The position numbers and the translations under genes were made by a program. A stretch of 40,347 nucleotides of DNA from Polaromonas sp. (GTDB taxonomy: Bacteria; Pseudomonadota; Gammaproteobacteria; Burkholderiales; Burkholderiaceae_C). Of this stretch, positions 32,791-40,347 are shown piece after piece. Position 1 is the first letter of the stretch; the number at the start of each line of letters is the position of its first letter. The DNA lies in the NCBI GenBank assembly GCA_021731285.1, contig JAKFXR010000085.1:1-40347 (forward strand), in the 5' to 3' direction. The notes under the pieces were generated by a model. It was not told the DNA's origin. It did no database searches and saw only the letters and a list, made by a program, of their open reading frames with translations.

Positions 32791-33528
32791 ATGACACAAG
32801 CTAGCAATACCACCCGTGCCGACAAAATCCTGATTCTTGACGACGACGCCCGGATCCGCGACCTTCTCCGGCGCTACCTGGCCCAGGAAGGCTTTGAAGT
32901 CATCCTGGCAGAAGACAGCAAGGCCCTGAACCGCATCATGATGCGTGACGCTGTCGACCTGATCGTGCTTGACCTGATGATGCCCGGCGAGGACGGCCTG
33001 TCCATTTGCCGCCGGCTGCGCGCTGCCAATGACCGTACACCCATCATCATGCTGACCGCCAAGGGCGAGGATGTGGACCGCATCGTCGGCCTGGAAGTCG
33101 GTGCCGACGACTACCTCGCCAAACCCTTCAATCCGCGCGAATTGCTGGCCCGTATCCACGCCGTGCTGCGTCGCCGGCCAGCGGTGGAGGTGCCTGGAGC
33201 GCCATCCAGCGAGCAGGAAGTCGTCACCTTTGGGCCTTTCAGCTTCGACATGGGCTTGCGCACCCTTCAGAAAAACGGCGAAGAGTTGCCGCTGACGACC
33301 GGCGAATTTGCCATGCTCAAGACCCTGGTGCGCCACCCGCGCCAGCCGCTGTCGCGCGAAAAACTGGCGCAGCTGGCCCGCGGCCGCGAGTTCGAGCCCT
33401 TTGATCGCAGCCTGGACGTGCAGGTTTCGCGCCTGCGCAAGCTCATTGAAACCGACGCCGCGGTGCCCCGCTACATCCAGACCGTCTGGGGCATCGGCTA
33501 CGTGTTCGTTCCGGACGGCACAAACTAG
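32791..33528 (+). CDS. ompR: OmpR-family response regulator
   Basis: The 245-residue protein has a receiver domain (DDD acidic triad in LILDDDARIRD, phospho-acceptor D in LIVLDLMMPGEDG, K in DDYLAKPFNP) and a C-terminal winged helix with LTTGEFAMLKTLVRHPRQPL and VWGIGYVFVP. It pairs with the EnvZ-like kinase 80 bp downstream, a pair that answers osmotic or acid signals. The ATG at 32791 begins MTQASNTTRADKILILDDD, the expected N-terminal length. Confidence 0.93.
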   Translation: MTQASNTTRADKILILDDDARIRDLLRRYLAQEGFEVILAEDSKALNRIMMRDAVDLIVLDLMMPGEDGLSICRRLRAANDRTPIIMLTAKGEDVDRIVGLEVGADDYLAKPFNPRELLARIHAVLRRRPAVEVPGAPSSEQEVVTFGPFSFDMGLRTLQKNGEELPLTTGEFAMLKTLVRHPRQPLSREKLAQLARGREFEPFDRSLDVQVSRLRKLIETDAAVPRYIQTVWGIGYVFVPDGTN

Positions 33529-33608
33529 GCAAAATCTGGCGCTGCGCCGGCCCTGTTCACAGTCCGGCAACTTCCGGTTTTCTCAAACCGCCCTTAACCT
33601 AGTGCTGC

Positions 33609-34985
33609 ATGCAAGGTACCAGTCCCGTCGAGTTGGAGACCGCCCCCGCGCCGCTGGAAATGCGGCCCCGCGTCGGCCTGAGCCTGTTCTGGCGCACCTT
33701 CTTCTTCCTGGCATTGCTGCTGATAGGCTGCATCGTGGCCTGGCTGCAAACCTTCCGCGCCCTGGAGTTCGAACCGCGCGCCGTTCAAAGCGCCCAGCAA
33801 CTGGCTTCGCTGGTCAATCTGAGCCGTGCCGCGCTCAAATACTCCGACTCGATCACGCGGGTCTGGCTGATCAAGACGCTGGCCGATGAAGAGGGTGTGC
33901 GCATCTCGCCGCGCGAGCCCCGCGACAAGTACGAACAATTTGTCAACGACCCCTTCGGTGAACGTATCGGCGACGAGCTGACCTCCCGCATGGGCCAGGG
34001 CACGGTCGTGGCCAAGTCGGTCAACGGGGTGCCCGGGCTCTGGGTCGGATTCACGATTGACGGCGACGCCTACTGGCTGCTCACCGACCCCTCGCGCCTG
34101 GGCCCGATGCAGGGCGGCACCTGGCTGATCTGGCTGATCACGGCGGCCATCCTGTCGCTGGTGGGTGCGGCGCTGATCGCTCGCCTGATCAACCGCCCGC
34201 TCAAGCAGTTGTCGTTTGCCGCCAGCCGCATGCGCGACGGCGACTTCGACGCCAGCCTGCTTGATGAGCAGGTGGCCACCAGCGAAATCCGCGAGGTCAA
34301 CATAGGCTTCAACCGCATGGCCGAGCAGCTGTCCAAAATCGAGGAGGACCGGGTCATCATGCTGGCCGGCATCTCCCACGACCTGCGCACGCCGCTGGCA
34401 CGGCTGCGCCTGGAAACCGAGATGAGCGTGGCCGATGCGGAAGCCCGGGCGCACATGGCGGCCGACATCAGCCAGCTCGACGCCATCATCGACAAGTTTC
34501 TCGACTACGCACGGCCAGACCCGCCCAAGCTGGTGCCGCTGTCACTCAACACCATCGTCGACGCCGCTGCTTATGCGGTGGCCGAATACGCCGACATGCA
34601 TGTCAACATCCACCTGCCGGGCAACATCATTGTGCTTGCCGACGAGGTGGAGTTGTCCCGCGTGTTTGCCAACCTGCTGGAGAATGCGCGCCGCTACGGC
34701 AAGAGCCCTTCCTCAGGCATTGCGGTGGTCGATATCGCGGCCAAGGAACGCGACCAGTGGGTGCTGATCAAGGTACGCGATCACGGCACAGGCGTGGCCC
34801 CGCAGGCCTTGACCAACCTGACCAAACCGTTTTTCCGGGGCGATGCAGCGCGCACGGCTGCCACCGGAGCGGGCCTGGGGCTTGCCATTGTCGAGAAAAC
34901 CATGCACCGCATGGGTGGGGTGTTTGCGCTTGCCAACACCGGCTCGGGCGGGCTGGCTGCGCATATCAAGTTAAGGCGTGGTTGA
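33609..34985 (+). CDS. envZ: EnvZ-like sensor histidine kinase
   Basis: The 458-residue membrane kinase has a first transmembrane helix (FFFLALLLIGCIVAWLQTF), a periplasmic domain of about 130 residues, a second helix (WLIWLITAAILSLVGAALIA), a HAMP domain, the phospho-acceptor box AGISHDLRTPLARLRLE, and the HATPase N box VFANLLENARRYG, G1 VRDHGTGVA and G2 GAGLGLAIVEKTMHRMGG. It forms a two-component system with the preceding OmpR. The exact start is uncertain but the first ATG gives a normal cytoplasmic tail. Confidence 0.93.
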   Translation: MQGTSPVELETAPAPLEMRPRVGLSLFWRTFFFLALLLIGCIVAWLQTFRALEFEPRAVQSAQQLASLVNLSRAALKYSDSITRVWLIKTLADEEGVRISPREPRDKYEQFVNDPFGERIGDELTSRMGQGTVVAKSVNGVPGLWVGFTIDGDAYWLLTDPSRLGPMQGGTWLIWLITAAILSLVGAALIARLINRPLKQLSFAASRMRDGDFDASLLDEQVATSEIREVNIGFNRMAEQLSKIEEDRVIMLAGISHDLRTPLARLRLETEMSVADAEARAHMAADISQLDAIIDKFLDYARPDPPKLVPLSLNTIVDAAAYAVAEYADMHVNIHLPGNIIVLADEVELSRVFANLLENARRYGKSPSSGIAVVDIAAKERDQWVLIKVRDHGTGVAPQALTNLTKPFFRGDAARTAATGAGLGLAIVEKTMHRMGGVFALANTGSGGLAAHIKLRRG

Positions 34986-35085
34986 CCCCCACGGTCGCTC
35001 ACTGCGTGTAGCTTCCTGCCCCCAGAGGGGGCCGCTGCGCCTGCGGACCGGCGGAGCCGGATCCGCGGCCCCGGCTGGATTTAAG
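34986..35085. repeat. GC-rich dispersed repeat downstream of envZ
   Basis: The segment with CACTGCGTGTAGCTTCCTG, hairpin GCCCCC-AGA-GGGGGC (35018-35032) and GGCGGAGCCGGATCCGCGGC closely resembles GC-rich intergenic repeats I know from Comamonadaceae genomes. The hairpin could help terminate envZ. The family assignment is from memory. Confidence 0.45.
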
Positions 35086-35113
35086 AACCGTCCCTCAACC
35101 TTTCGAGCTTGTC

Positions 35114-35134
35114 ATGGCGGACTTGATCCGCCAT
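35114..35134. repeat. Inverted repeat ATGGCGGA / TCCGCCAT
   Basis: A perfect 8-bp inverted repeat with a 5-nt loop, within GTCATGGCGGACTTGATCCG and following bases. It resembles another common dispersed repeat of proteobacterial intergenic DNA. Confidence 0.55.
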
Positions 35135-35190
35135 CCATGCAGGCACACCATGGACGATGCCATGACTTGCAGCGACTGTGGACGCGAACT

Positions 35191-35252
35191 TACGAAATGA
35201 ATCGGCAGTTCGCCCTTTGCCGACGGGAATAGTTTGCTACTAAAACAGTAGC
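35191..35252 (-). repeat. Bipartite palindromic element, copy F (supplies ispF stop)
   Basis: On the minus strand the core GCTACT-GTTTT-AGTAGC (35236-35252) is a perfect 6-bp hairpin, followed by an 18-nt spacer and AAGGGC, then a divergent tail with GATTCATTT. Two consecutive TAG codons in the core end ispF. Confidence 0.65.
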
Positions 35253-35755
35253 GCCACCGCGCGGGCTTCCATGCTCAGGCCTTCGCCGACGGGGCCCATT
35301 TTTTCGGCTGTCTTGGCTTTCACGTTGACCTGGCTGACGTCCAGCCCGAGCGCGCGCGCAATGCATTCGCGCATTGCCGGAATGTGGCTTGCCAGCCTGG
35401 GGGCCTGGGCGATGACGGTGCTGTCGATGTTGCCGATGCGCAGTTGCCGCGCGGCCAGCAGCTTGCCCGTTTCCCTGAGCAACACCACCGAGTCTGCGCC
35501 CTTGAAGCGCGGGTCCGTGTCCGGGAAATGCCCGCCAATATCGCCCAGTCCTGCTGCACCCAACAAGGCATCAATGATGGCGTGGATCAGCACGTCGGCA
35601 TCCGAGTGGCCCAACAGCCCGACAGGGTGCGGGATGGTCACACCGCCAATGATGAGCGGCCGCCCGGCCACCAGTGCATGGGTGTCCCAACCCTCTCCAA
35701 TCCGGAATGGAGCCCCGGCTGGTGAAGCGTCAGATGGATTTGCGGAGGGTGACAT
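35240..35755 (-). CDS. ispF: 2-C-methyl-D-erythritol 2,4-cyclodiphosphate synthase
   Basis: IspF catalyses the cyclisation step of the non-mevalonate isoprenoid pathway. The 171-residue protein has metal ligands in [10 protein letters not shown], the [10 protein letters not shown] motif, [15 protein letters not shown] and [14 protein letters not shown]. Its ATG overlaps the ispD stop as TGATG. The last residues (ALLF) and stop codon are encoded within palindromic element copy F. Confidence 0.97.
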   Translation of the reverse strand: MSPSANPSDASPAGAPFRIGEGWDTHALVAGRPLIIGGVTIPHPVGLLGHSDADVLIHAIIDALLGAAGLGDIGGHFPDTDPRFKGADSVVLLRETGKLLAARQLRIGNIDSTVIAQAPRLASHIPAMRECIARALGLDVSQVNVKAKTAEKMGPVGEGLSMEARAVALLF

Positions 35756-36513
35756 CAGGGGGTCGCTTTCGGGGCGGCGGGTTTGCGTGGGCGAGGTCTG
35801 GTTCTGCTCTTGATCAGGGCTTCAGCCAGCACGAAATCCTCCGGGTAGGTGACCTTGAAGTTGTGCGCGCTGCCGCGCACGAGTTTGGGTTGCAGGCCGG
35901 AAGCCTCCATGGCGCTGGCCTCATCGGTCACGGCTTCACCCAGTGTTTCAGCCATCTTCAGGGCCTGCGTCAATGCACCCAGGCGGAACATCTGCGGTGT
36001 CTGGGCCAGCCATTTGTCGCTGCGGTCCACCGTCGCAAGCACCCTGTCGTCCTGCCCTTGCTTGAGCGTGTCGGGCAAGGGCTGGGCCAGCAGGCCGCCC
36101 ACCGGGTCGCTGTGGCAGGCGTCAATCAGCGTGTTGATCAATTCAGCGGTGATCAGGCACCGCGCCGCGTCGTGCACCAGCACCCAGTCGTCGGGCTCGG
36201 CGCCGGCACTGGCCAGATAGTCCAGGCCATTGAGAACGCTGGCTGCGCGGGTGGGTCCGCCACAGGCCGCCACTTCATACGCGCTGCTGCTTGTGCTGAA
36301 AAAATCATCGCCGGGCGCAACCACCACCAGACAGGATTCAAGGCGCGTCACCCCGGCAAAAGCCTGCAGCGTGTGCTGCACCATGGGCGCGCCGGCAATG
36401 GTCTGGTACTGCTTGGGCCGTCCGGCGCCCGTCAACGCCCTGCTGCCCCGCCCCGCGCATGGAATCAGCGCAAAAAAGCGGGGAATCAGGGATTTGGCGA
36501 TGTTTGTCGTCAT
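35755..36513 (-). CDS. ispD: 2-C-methyl-D-erythritol 4-phosphate cytidylyltransferase
   Basis: IspD transfers CMP to methylerythritol phosphate, two steps before IspF. The 252-residue protein has the nucleotide loop [21 protein letters not shown], usually AAGxGx[22 protein letters not shown] and a C-terminal basic tail [16 protein letters not shown]. It is translationally coupled to ispF and divergent from mfd. Confidence 0.96.
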   Translation of the reverse strand: MTTNIAKSLIPRFFALIPCAGRGSRALTGAGRPKQYQTIAGAPMVQHTLQAFAGVTRLESCLVVVAPGDDFFSTSSSAYEVAACGGPTRAASVLNGLDYLASAGAEPDDWVLVHDAARCLITAELINTLIDACHSDPVGGLLAQPLPDTLKQGQDDRVLATVDRSDKWLAQTPQMFRLGALTQALKMAETLGEAVTDEASAMEASGLQPKLVRGSAHNFKVTYPEDFVLAEALIKSRTRPRPRKPAAPKATP

Positions 36514-36555
36514 GGCTTCATCATAGATTCTAAAATCAGCGCTTCAGAGGCAAGC

Positions 36556-36595
36556 ACACCCCACTCCAGAAGGTTTGGGGTGTTTTCCTTTTTCT
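36556..36595 (+). terminator. Terminator-like hairpin in the ispD-mfd divergent region
   Basis: ACACCCCA-N12-TGGGGTGT is a perfect 8-bp stem followed by TTTTCCTTTTT on the plus strand, about 50 bp before the mfd start. No plus-strand gene precedes it, so it would act in the mfd leader or end a short transcript. Confidence 0.6.
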
Positions 36596-36643
36596 GCACC
36601 GATTCCTGTTACCTTTTCCCGCATCTTGCGATTCAGATTGTTC

Positions 36644-39600
36644 ATGGACTTACCCAAACTGCTCCCCGGCAAACGCTACACCGTGCCGCAACCCGCTGGT
36701 TCGGCCGACGCCCTGCTGCTGGCTCAACTGGGCGCCAGGGAAAAGGCCGCCGGCCGCCTGACGGCCATCGTCACCGCCGACGCAGCCACCGCCCAGCGGC
36801 TGCTTGAGGAGATCGCATTTTTTGCGCCCGATCTGCGCTGCGCCCTCTTCCCCGACTGGGAAACCCTGCCTTACGACACCTTCTCGCCACACCAGGACCT
36901 GATCAGCGAGCGGCTTGCCACCCTGTGGCGCATCAGCCAGCGCGACAAGGACAGCGGCGCAGATCTGGTCATCGTGCCCGCCACCACCGCGCTGTACCGG
37001 CTGGCGCCACCGTCTTTTCTGGCGGGCTATACCTTCCACTTCAAGGTGAAGCAAAAGCTGGACGAGGCCAGACTCAAGAGCCAGCTCACACTGGCCGGCT
37101 ACAGCCATGTCACCCAGGTTGTCAGCCCCGGCGAGTACGCCGTGCGCGGCGGCCTGATCGACCTGTTCCCCATGGGCTCGCCCGTGCCTTACCGGGTCGA
37201 CCTGTTCGACGACGAGATCGACTCGATACGGACCTTCGACCCGGACAGCCAGCGCAGCCTGTATCCGGTACCTGAAGTGCGGCTGCTACCGGGCCGCGAG
37301 TTCCCGATGGACGACGACGCTCGCGCGCGCTTTCGCAGCCGCTGGCGCGAGCTGCTGGACGGCGACCCGACCAAAAGCCGCATCTACAAGGACATCGGCA
37401 ACGGTGTAGCAACCGCCGGCATCGAGTACTACCTGCCGCTTTTTTTCGAGGAAACCGCGACGGTGTTCGACTACCTCGGCAGCGAAGCCATGGTGGTGCT
37501 GCATGGCGACCTGGAGCCGGCTTTCCAGCGCTTCTGGCAGGACACCAAAGACCGCTACCGGCTGGTGCGTGATGCGCCGGACCGCCCGGCGCTGCCGCCC
37601 GAATCGCTGTTCCTGAGCAGCGAGCAGTTTTATGCGCGGGCCAACGAATACGCCCAGCTCGCCATCCGCCCTGCCATCGAGGACGTGGCCGACAGCGCGC
37701 ATTACCAGAAGCTCGGCGAGATGGCCGTGGTGCGCGGCGCCGAAGACCCGCTGGCCCGCTTCAAGGCCCACATCCGCAACACCCCGCAGCGCGTGCTGCT
37801 GCTGGCCGAAAGCGATGGCCGGCGCGAGAGCCTGCTGGACTTCCTGCGCGCCAGCAGCCTGAGCCCGCCGGCCTTCGATTCGCTGGAAGACTTCCAGACC
37901 AGCCCGGAAAAACTCGGCATCGCCACCGCCGCACTCAACACCGGCTTCAGCTGGCTGGCCGGCGACATCGACTTCGTGACCGAAACCGAGCTGTTCGCCG
38001 CCGGCGCAGTCACGCGTCGGCGCAACAAGAAGCAAGAACAGGTCAGCGACGTCGAGGCGCTGATCAAGGATTTGTCCGAGCTCAATGTCGGCGACCCGGT
38101 GGTCCACAGCGCCCACGGCATAGGCCGCTACAAGGGCCTGATCAACATGGACCTGGGCCAGGGCACCACCGAGTTCCTGCATTTGCAATATGCCGACGAG
38201 GCCACGCTGTATGTACCAGTCAGCCAGCTGCAGCAGATCAGCCGCTACACCGGCGTCAGCGCCGACGAAGCCCCGCTGCACCGCCTGGGCAGCGGCCAGT
38301 GGGAAAAAGCCAAACGCAAGGCCGCCGAACAGGTGCGCGACTCGGCCGCCGAGCTGCTCAACATCTACGCGCGCCGCGCCGCGCGCGAAGGCCATGCCTT
38401 CCGTTATTCGCCCGACGACTACGAGGTGTTTGCCAACGACTTCGGCTTTGACGAGACCGCCGACCAGCGCGCGGCCATCCACGCGGTGATCCAGGACATG
38501 ATCAGCCCGCGCCCCATGGACCGGCTGGTCTGCGGCGACGTCGGTTTCGGCAAGACGGAGGTCGCGCTGCGCGCCGCCTTCATCGCGATCACCGGCGGCA
38601 AGCAGGTGGCGTTGTTGGCGCCCACCACCTTGCTGGCCGAGCAGCATTACCAGACCCTGGTGGACCGTTTTGCCAAATGGCCGGTCAAGGTCGCCGAGAT
38701 GAGCCGCTTCCGCTCCGGCAAGGAAATCAGCGCCGCCATCAAGGGCATCGCCGACGGCAGCATCGATATCGTGGTCGGCACCCACAAGCTGCTGAGCCAG
38801 GACGTGAGGTTCGAGCGCCTGGGCCTCTTGATCATCGACGAGGAACACCGTTTCGGCGTGCGCCACAAGGAGGCCATGAAAGCCATGCGTGCCGAGGTCG
38901 ATGTGCTGACGCTGACCGCCACGCCGATTCCGCGCACCCTGGGCATGGCACTCGAAGGCCTGCGCGACCTCAGCGTGATCGCCACCGCGCCGCAGCGCCG
39001 GCTGGCCATCAAGACCTTTGTGCGCAGTGAAAGCAACGGCGTGATCCGCGAGGCGGTGTTGCGCGAGCTCAAGCGCGGCGGCCAGGTCTACTTTTTGCAC
39101 AACGAGGTCGAGACTATCCAGAACCGGCGCGAAAAACTCGAGGCCCTGCTGCCCGAGGCGCGCATCGCGGTAGCACACGGCCAGATGCCCGAGCGTGAGC
39201 TCGAAAAAGTCATGAAGGACTTCATCGCCCAGCGCTACAACCTGCTGCTGTGCTCGACCATCATCGAAACCGGCATCGATGTCCCGACGGCCAACACCAT
39301 CGTCATGAGCCGTGCCGACAAGTTCGGCCTGGCGCAGCTGCACCAGCTGCGCGGCCGTGTCGGCCGCAGCCACCACCAGGCCTATGCCTACCTGATGGTG
39401 CCGGACATCGAGGGGCTGACCAAGCAGGCCAGCCAGCGGCTCGAAGCGATCCAGCAGATGGAGGAACTCGGCTCGGGCTTTTACCTGGCCATGCACGACC
39501 TCGAAATCCGCGGCACCGGTGAGGTCCTCGGCGAGAACCAGAGCGGCAACATGATGGAGATCGGTTTCCAGCTCTACAACGAGATGCTCAACGAGGCGGT

Positions 39601-40108
39601 GGCTTCGCTGAAGGCCGGGCGCGAGCCCGACCTGCTGGCGCCGCTCAACGTCAGCACCGACATCAACCTGCACGCGCCGGCCCTGCTGCCCAGCGACTAT
39701 TGCGGCGAGGTGCATTTGCGCCTGTCCTTCTACAAAAAGCTCGCGACCGCCAAAAACACCGACCAGATCGATGCCCTGCTCGAGGAAATCGTGGACCGTT
39801 TCGGCAAGCTGCCGGCGCAGGCGCAAACCCTGATCGACGTGCACCGCCTGCGCGTGATCGCCAAGCCTTATGGCGTGGTCAAGGTCGATGCTGCGCCCAC
39901 CGTGATCAACATCACCTTCAGGAAAGACCCGCCCATCGATTCGATGGCAATCATGCATTTGATCCAGAAGAACAAACACATCAAGCTGGCCGGCAACGAC
40001 AAGCTGCGCATTGAACGTGAACTCAAGGAGCCCAAGGATCGCGCCCAGATGGTGCGCGATGTGCTGCGCTCGCTCGGACAACCCACCACGGAAACCGCCC
40101 CCGCATGA
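36644..40108 (+). CDS. mfd: Transcription-repair coupling factor Mfd
   Basis: Mfd removes stalled RNA polymerase from DNA lesions and recruits UvrA. The 1154-residue protein has the UvrB-like N-terminal module (FAPDLRCALFPDWETLPYD), the RNA-polymerase-binding domain (LNVGDPVVHSAHGIGRYKGL), superfamily 2 translocase motifs GDVGFGKTEVALRAAF (Walker A), IIDEEHRFGVRHKE (DEEH box), LTATPIPRTLGMAL and the TRG/motif VI region QLRGRVGRSHHQAYAYL, and the C-terminal D7 domain. ATG 36644 is used because family similarity begins at MDLPKLL. It overlaps serB by ATGA. Confidence 0.98.
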   Translation: MDLPKLLPGKRYTVPQPAGSADALLLAQLGAREKAAGRLTAIVTADAATAQRLLEEIAFFAPDLRCALFPDWETLPYDTFSPHQDLISERLATLWRISQRDKDSGADLVIVPATTALYRLAPPSFLAGYTFHFKVKQKLDEARLKSQLTLAGYSHVTQVVSPGEYAVRGGLIDLFPMGSPVPYRVDLFDDEIDSIRTFDPDSQRSLYPVPEVRLLPGREFPMDDDARARFRSRWRELLDGDPTKSRIYKDIGNGVATAGIEYYLPLFFEETATVFDYLGSEAMVVLHGDLEPAFQRFWQDTKDRYRLVRDAPDRPALPPESLFLSSEQFYARANEYAQLAIRPAIEDVADSAHYQKLGEMAVVRGAEDPLARFKAHIRNTPQRVLLLAESDGRRESLLDFLRASSLSPPAFDSLEDFQTSPEKLGIATAALNTGFSWLAGDIDFVTETELFAAGAVTRRRNKKQEQVSDVEALIKDLSELNVGDPVVHSAHGIGRYKGLINMDLGQGTTEFLHLQYADEATLYVPVSQLQQISRYTGVSADEAPLHRLGSGQWEKAKRKAAEQVRDSAAELLNIYARRAAREGHAFRYSPDDYEVFANDFGFDETADQRAAIHAVIQDMISPRPMDRLVCGDVGFGKTEVALRAAFIAITGGKQVALLAPTTLLAEQHYQTLVDRFAKWPVKVAEMSRFRSGKEISAAIKGIADGSIDIVVGTHKLLSQDVRFERLGLLIIDEEHRFGVRHKEAMKAMRAEVDVLTLTATPIPRTLGMALEGLRDLSVIATAPQRRLAIKTFVRSESNGVIREAVLRELKRGGQVYFLHNEVETIQNRREKLEALLPEARIAVAHGQMPERELEKVMKDFIAQRYNLLLCSTIIETGIDVPTANTIVMSRADKFGLAQLHQLRGRVGRSHHQAYAYLMVPDIEGLTKQASQRLEAIQQMEELGSGFYLAMHDLEIRGTGEVLGENQSGNMMEIGFQLYNEMLNEAVASLKAGREPDLLAPLNVSTDINLHAPALLPSDYCGEVHLRLSFYKKLATAKNTDQIDALLEEIVDRFGKLPAQAQTLIDVHRLRVIAKPYGVVKVDAAPTVINITFRKDPPIDSMAIMHLIQKNKHIKLAGNDKLRIERELKEPKDRAQMVRDVLRSLGQPTTETAPA

Positions 40109-40347
40109 CCCCCACTGAACGCTCTCCCGGCCTCGTCGTCAACGTTTCCACCCCCGAGCTCAAGCTCGGCGACTTCAAGCTGATCGCCTTCGACATGGAC
40201 TCGACCCTGATCAACATCGAATGTGTCGATGAAATCGCCGACGCCGCCGGCCGCAAGGCCGAGGTCGCGGCCATCACCGAAGCCGCGATGCGCGGCGAGA
40301 TCACCGACTACAAGGACAGCCTGCGGCGGCGCGTGGCGCTGCTCAAG
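40105..40347 (+). CDS. serB: Phosphoserine phosphatase (N-terminal 81 residues; truncated by window end)
   Basis: SerB makes serine from phosphoserine. The visible part contains the HAD catalytic motif I, LIAFDMDSTLINIECVDEIA, with the nucleophile and acid/base aspartates of DxDxT, followed by the start of the cap (AGRKAEVAAITEAAMRGEI). The ATG overlaps the mfd stop as ATGA. It is a short-form SerB with no N-terminal ACT-like extension, as in betaproteobacteria. Confidence 0.93.
   Translation, partial: MTPTERSPGLVVNVSTPELKLGDFKLIAFDMDSTLINIECVDEIADAAGRKAEVAAITEAAMRGEITDYKDSLRRRVALLK

Noticed and set aside
37286..40081. A 931-codon open frame antisense to mfd
   Set aside because: It mirrors the GC-rich codon bias of mfd, has no recognisable domain, and the sense frame is an unambiguous Mfd. 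Similar long antisense frames over ftsH are rejected for the same reason.

Overview
The window is about 40 kb of high-GC, gene-dense chromosome. The gene orders rlmE-ftsH-folP-glmM and ispD-ispF-mfd-serB, the protein sequences, and short dispersed palindromic repeats of a kind I associate with Comamonadaceae all point to a Burkholderiales betaproteobacterium (Polaromonas/Rhodoferax-like). I see no rRNA, tRNA, CRISPR array, prophage or insertion sequence.

Positions 1-6245 form a phosphate-starvation block on the minus strand. It holds a Tat-exported PhoX phosphatase, then a tightly overlapping operon of an OlsB-type ornithine-lipid acyltransferase, a PlcP-type metallophosphoesterase and a GT4 glycosyltransferase, then polyphosphate kinase. 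PhoB-box-like direct repeats with an 11-bp period lie in front of phoX and ppk1. Together the genes would free phosphate outside the cell, exchange phospholipids for phosphorus-free lipids, and store phosphate. Positions 6497-9738 carry a lone arsA ATPase, a class II glutamine amidotransferase and a glycine-rich RRM protein.

Positions 10120-13565 hold a remnant of a DUF2798-like gene and a four-gene operon (91-residue protein, CGWC thioredoxin-fold protein, SnoaL-like protein, exported metallo-beta-lactamase-fold protein with an altered metal motif) divergent from a LysR regulator. Positions 13616-17167 are an arsenic-resistance island: arsH-arsC divergent from arsR, a circularly permuted ATP-grasp enzyme and an aquaporin, with no ArsB or Acr3 pump. 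The ATP-grasp gene inside an AqpS-type ars operon is the best candidate here for an undescribed activity.

From 17189 onward the content is mostly housekeeping: GNAT, glmM, folP, ftsH, rlmE (minus); yhbY, oligopeptidase A and an exported glutaredoxin-like protein (plus); rpiA and pyrD; a minus-strand run of SIMPL protein, lipid kinase, CpdA-like phosphoesterase, N-formylglutamate amidohydrolase-like protein and LhgO-like oxidoreductase; ompR-envZ; ispD-ispF; mfd and the start of serB.

A second discovery is a family of six copies of a roughly 60-bp bipartite palindromic element (copies A-F). All six have a 17-nt hairpin core GCTAY-N7-RTAGC, exactly 18 nt of spacer, then RWGGGC. Core stems covary between copies. 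Three sense copies supply the stop codon of the gene they end, and two antisense copies are read through inside genes, both in the same reading frame.
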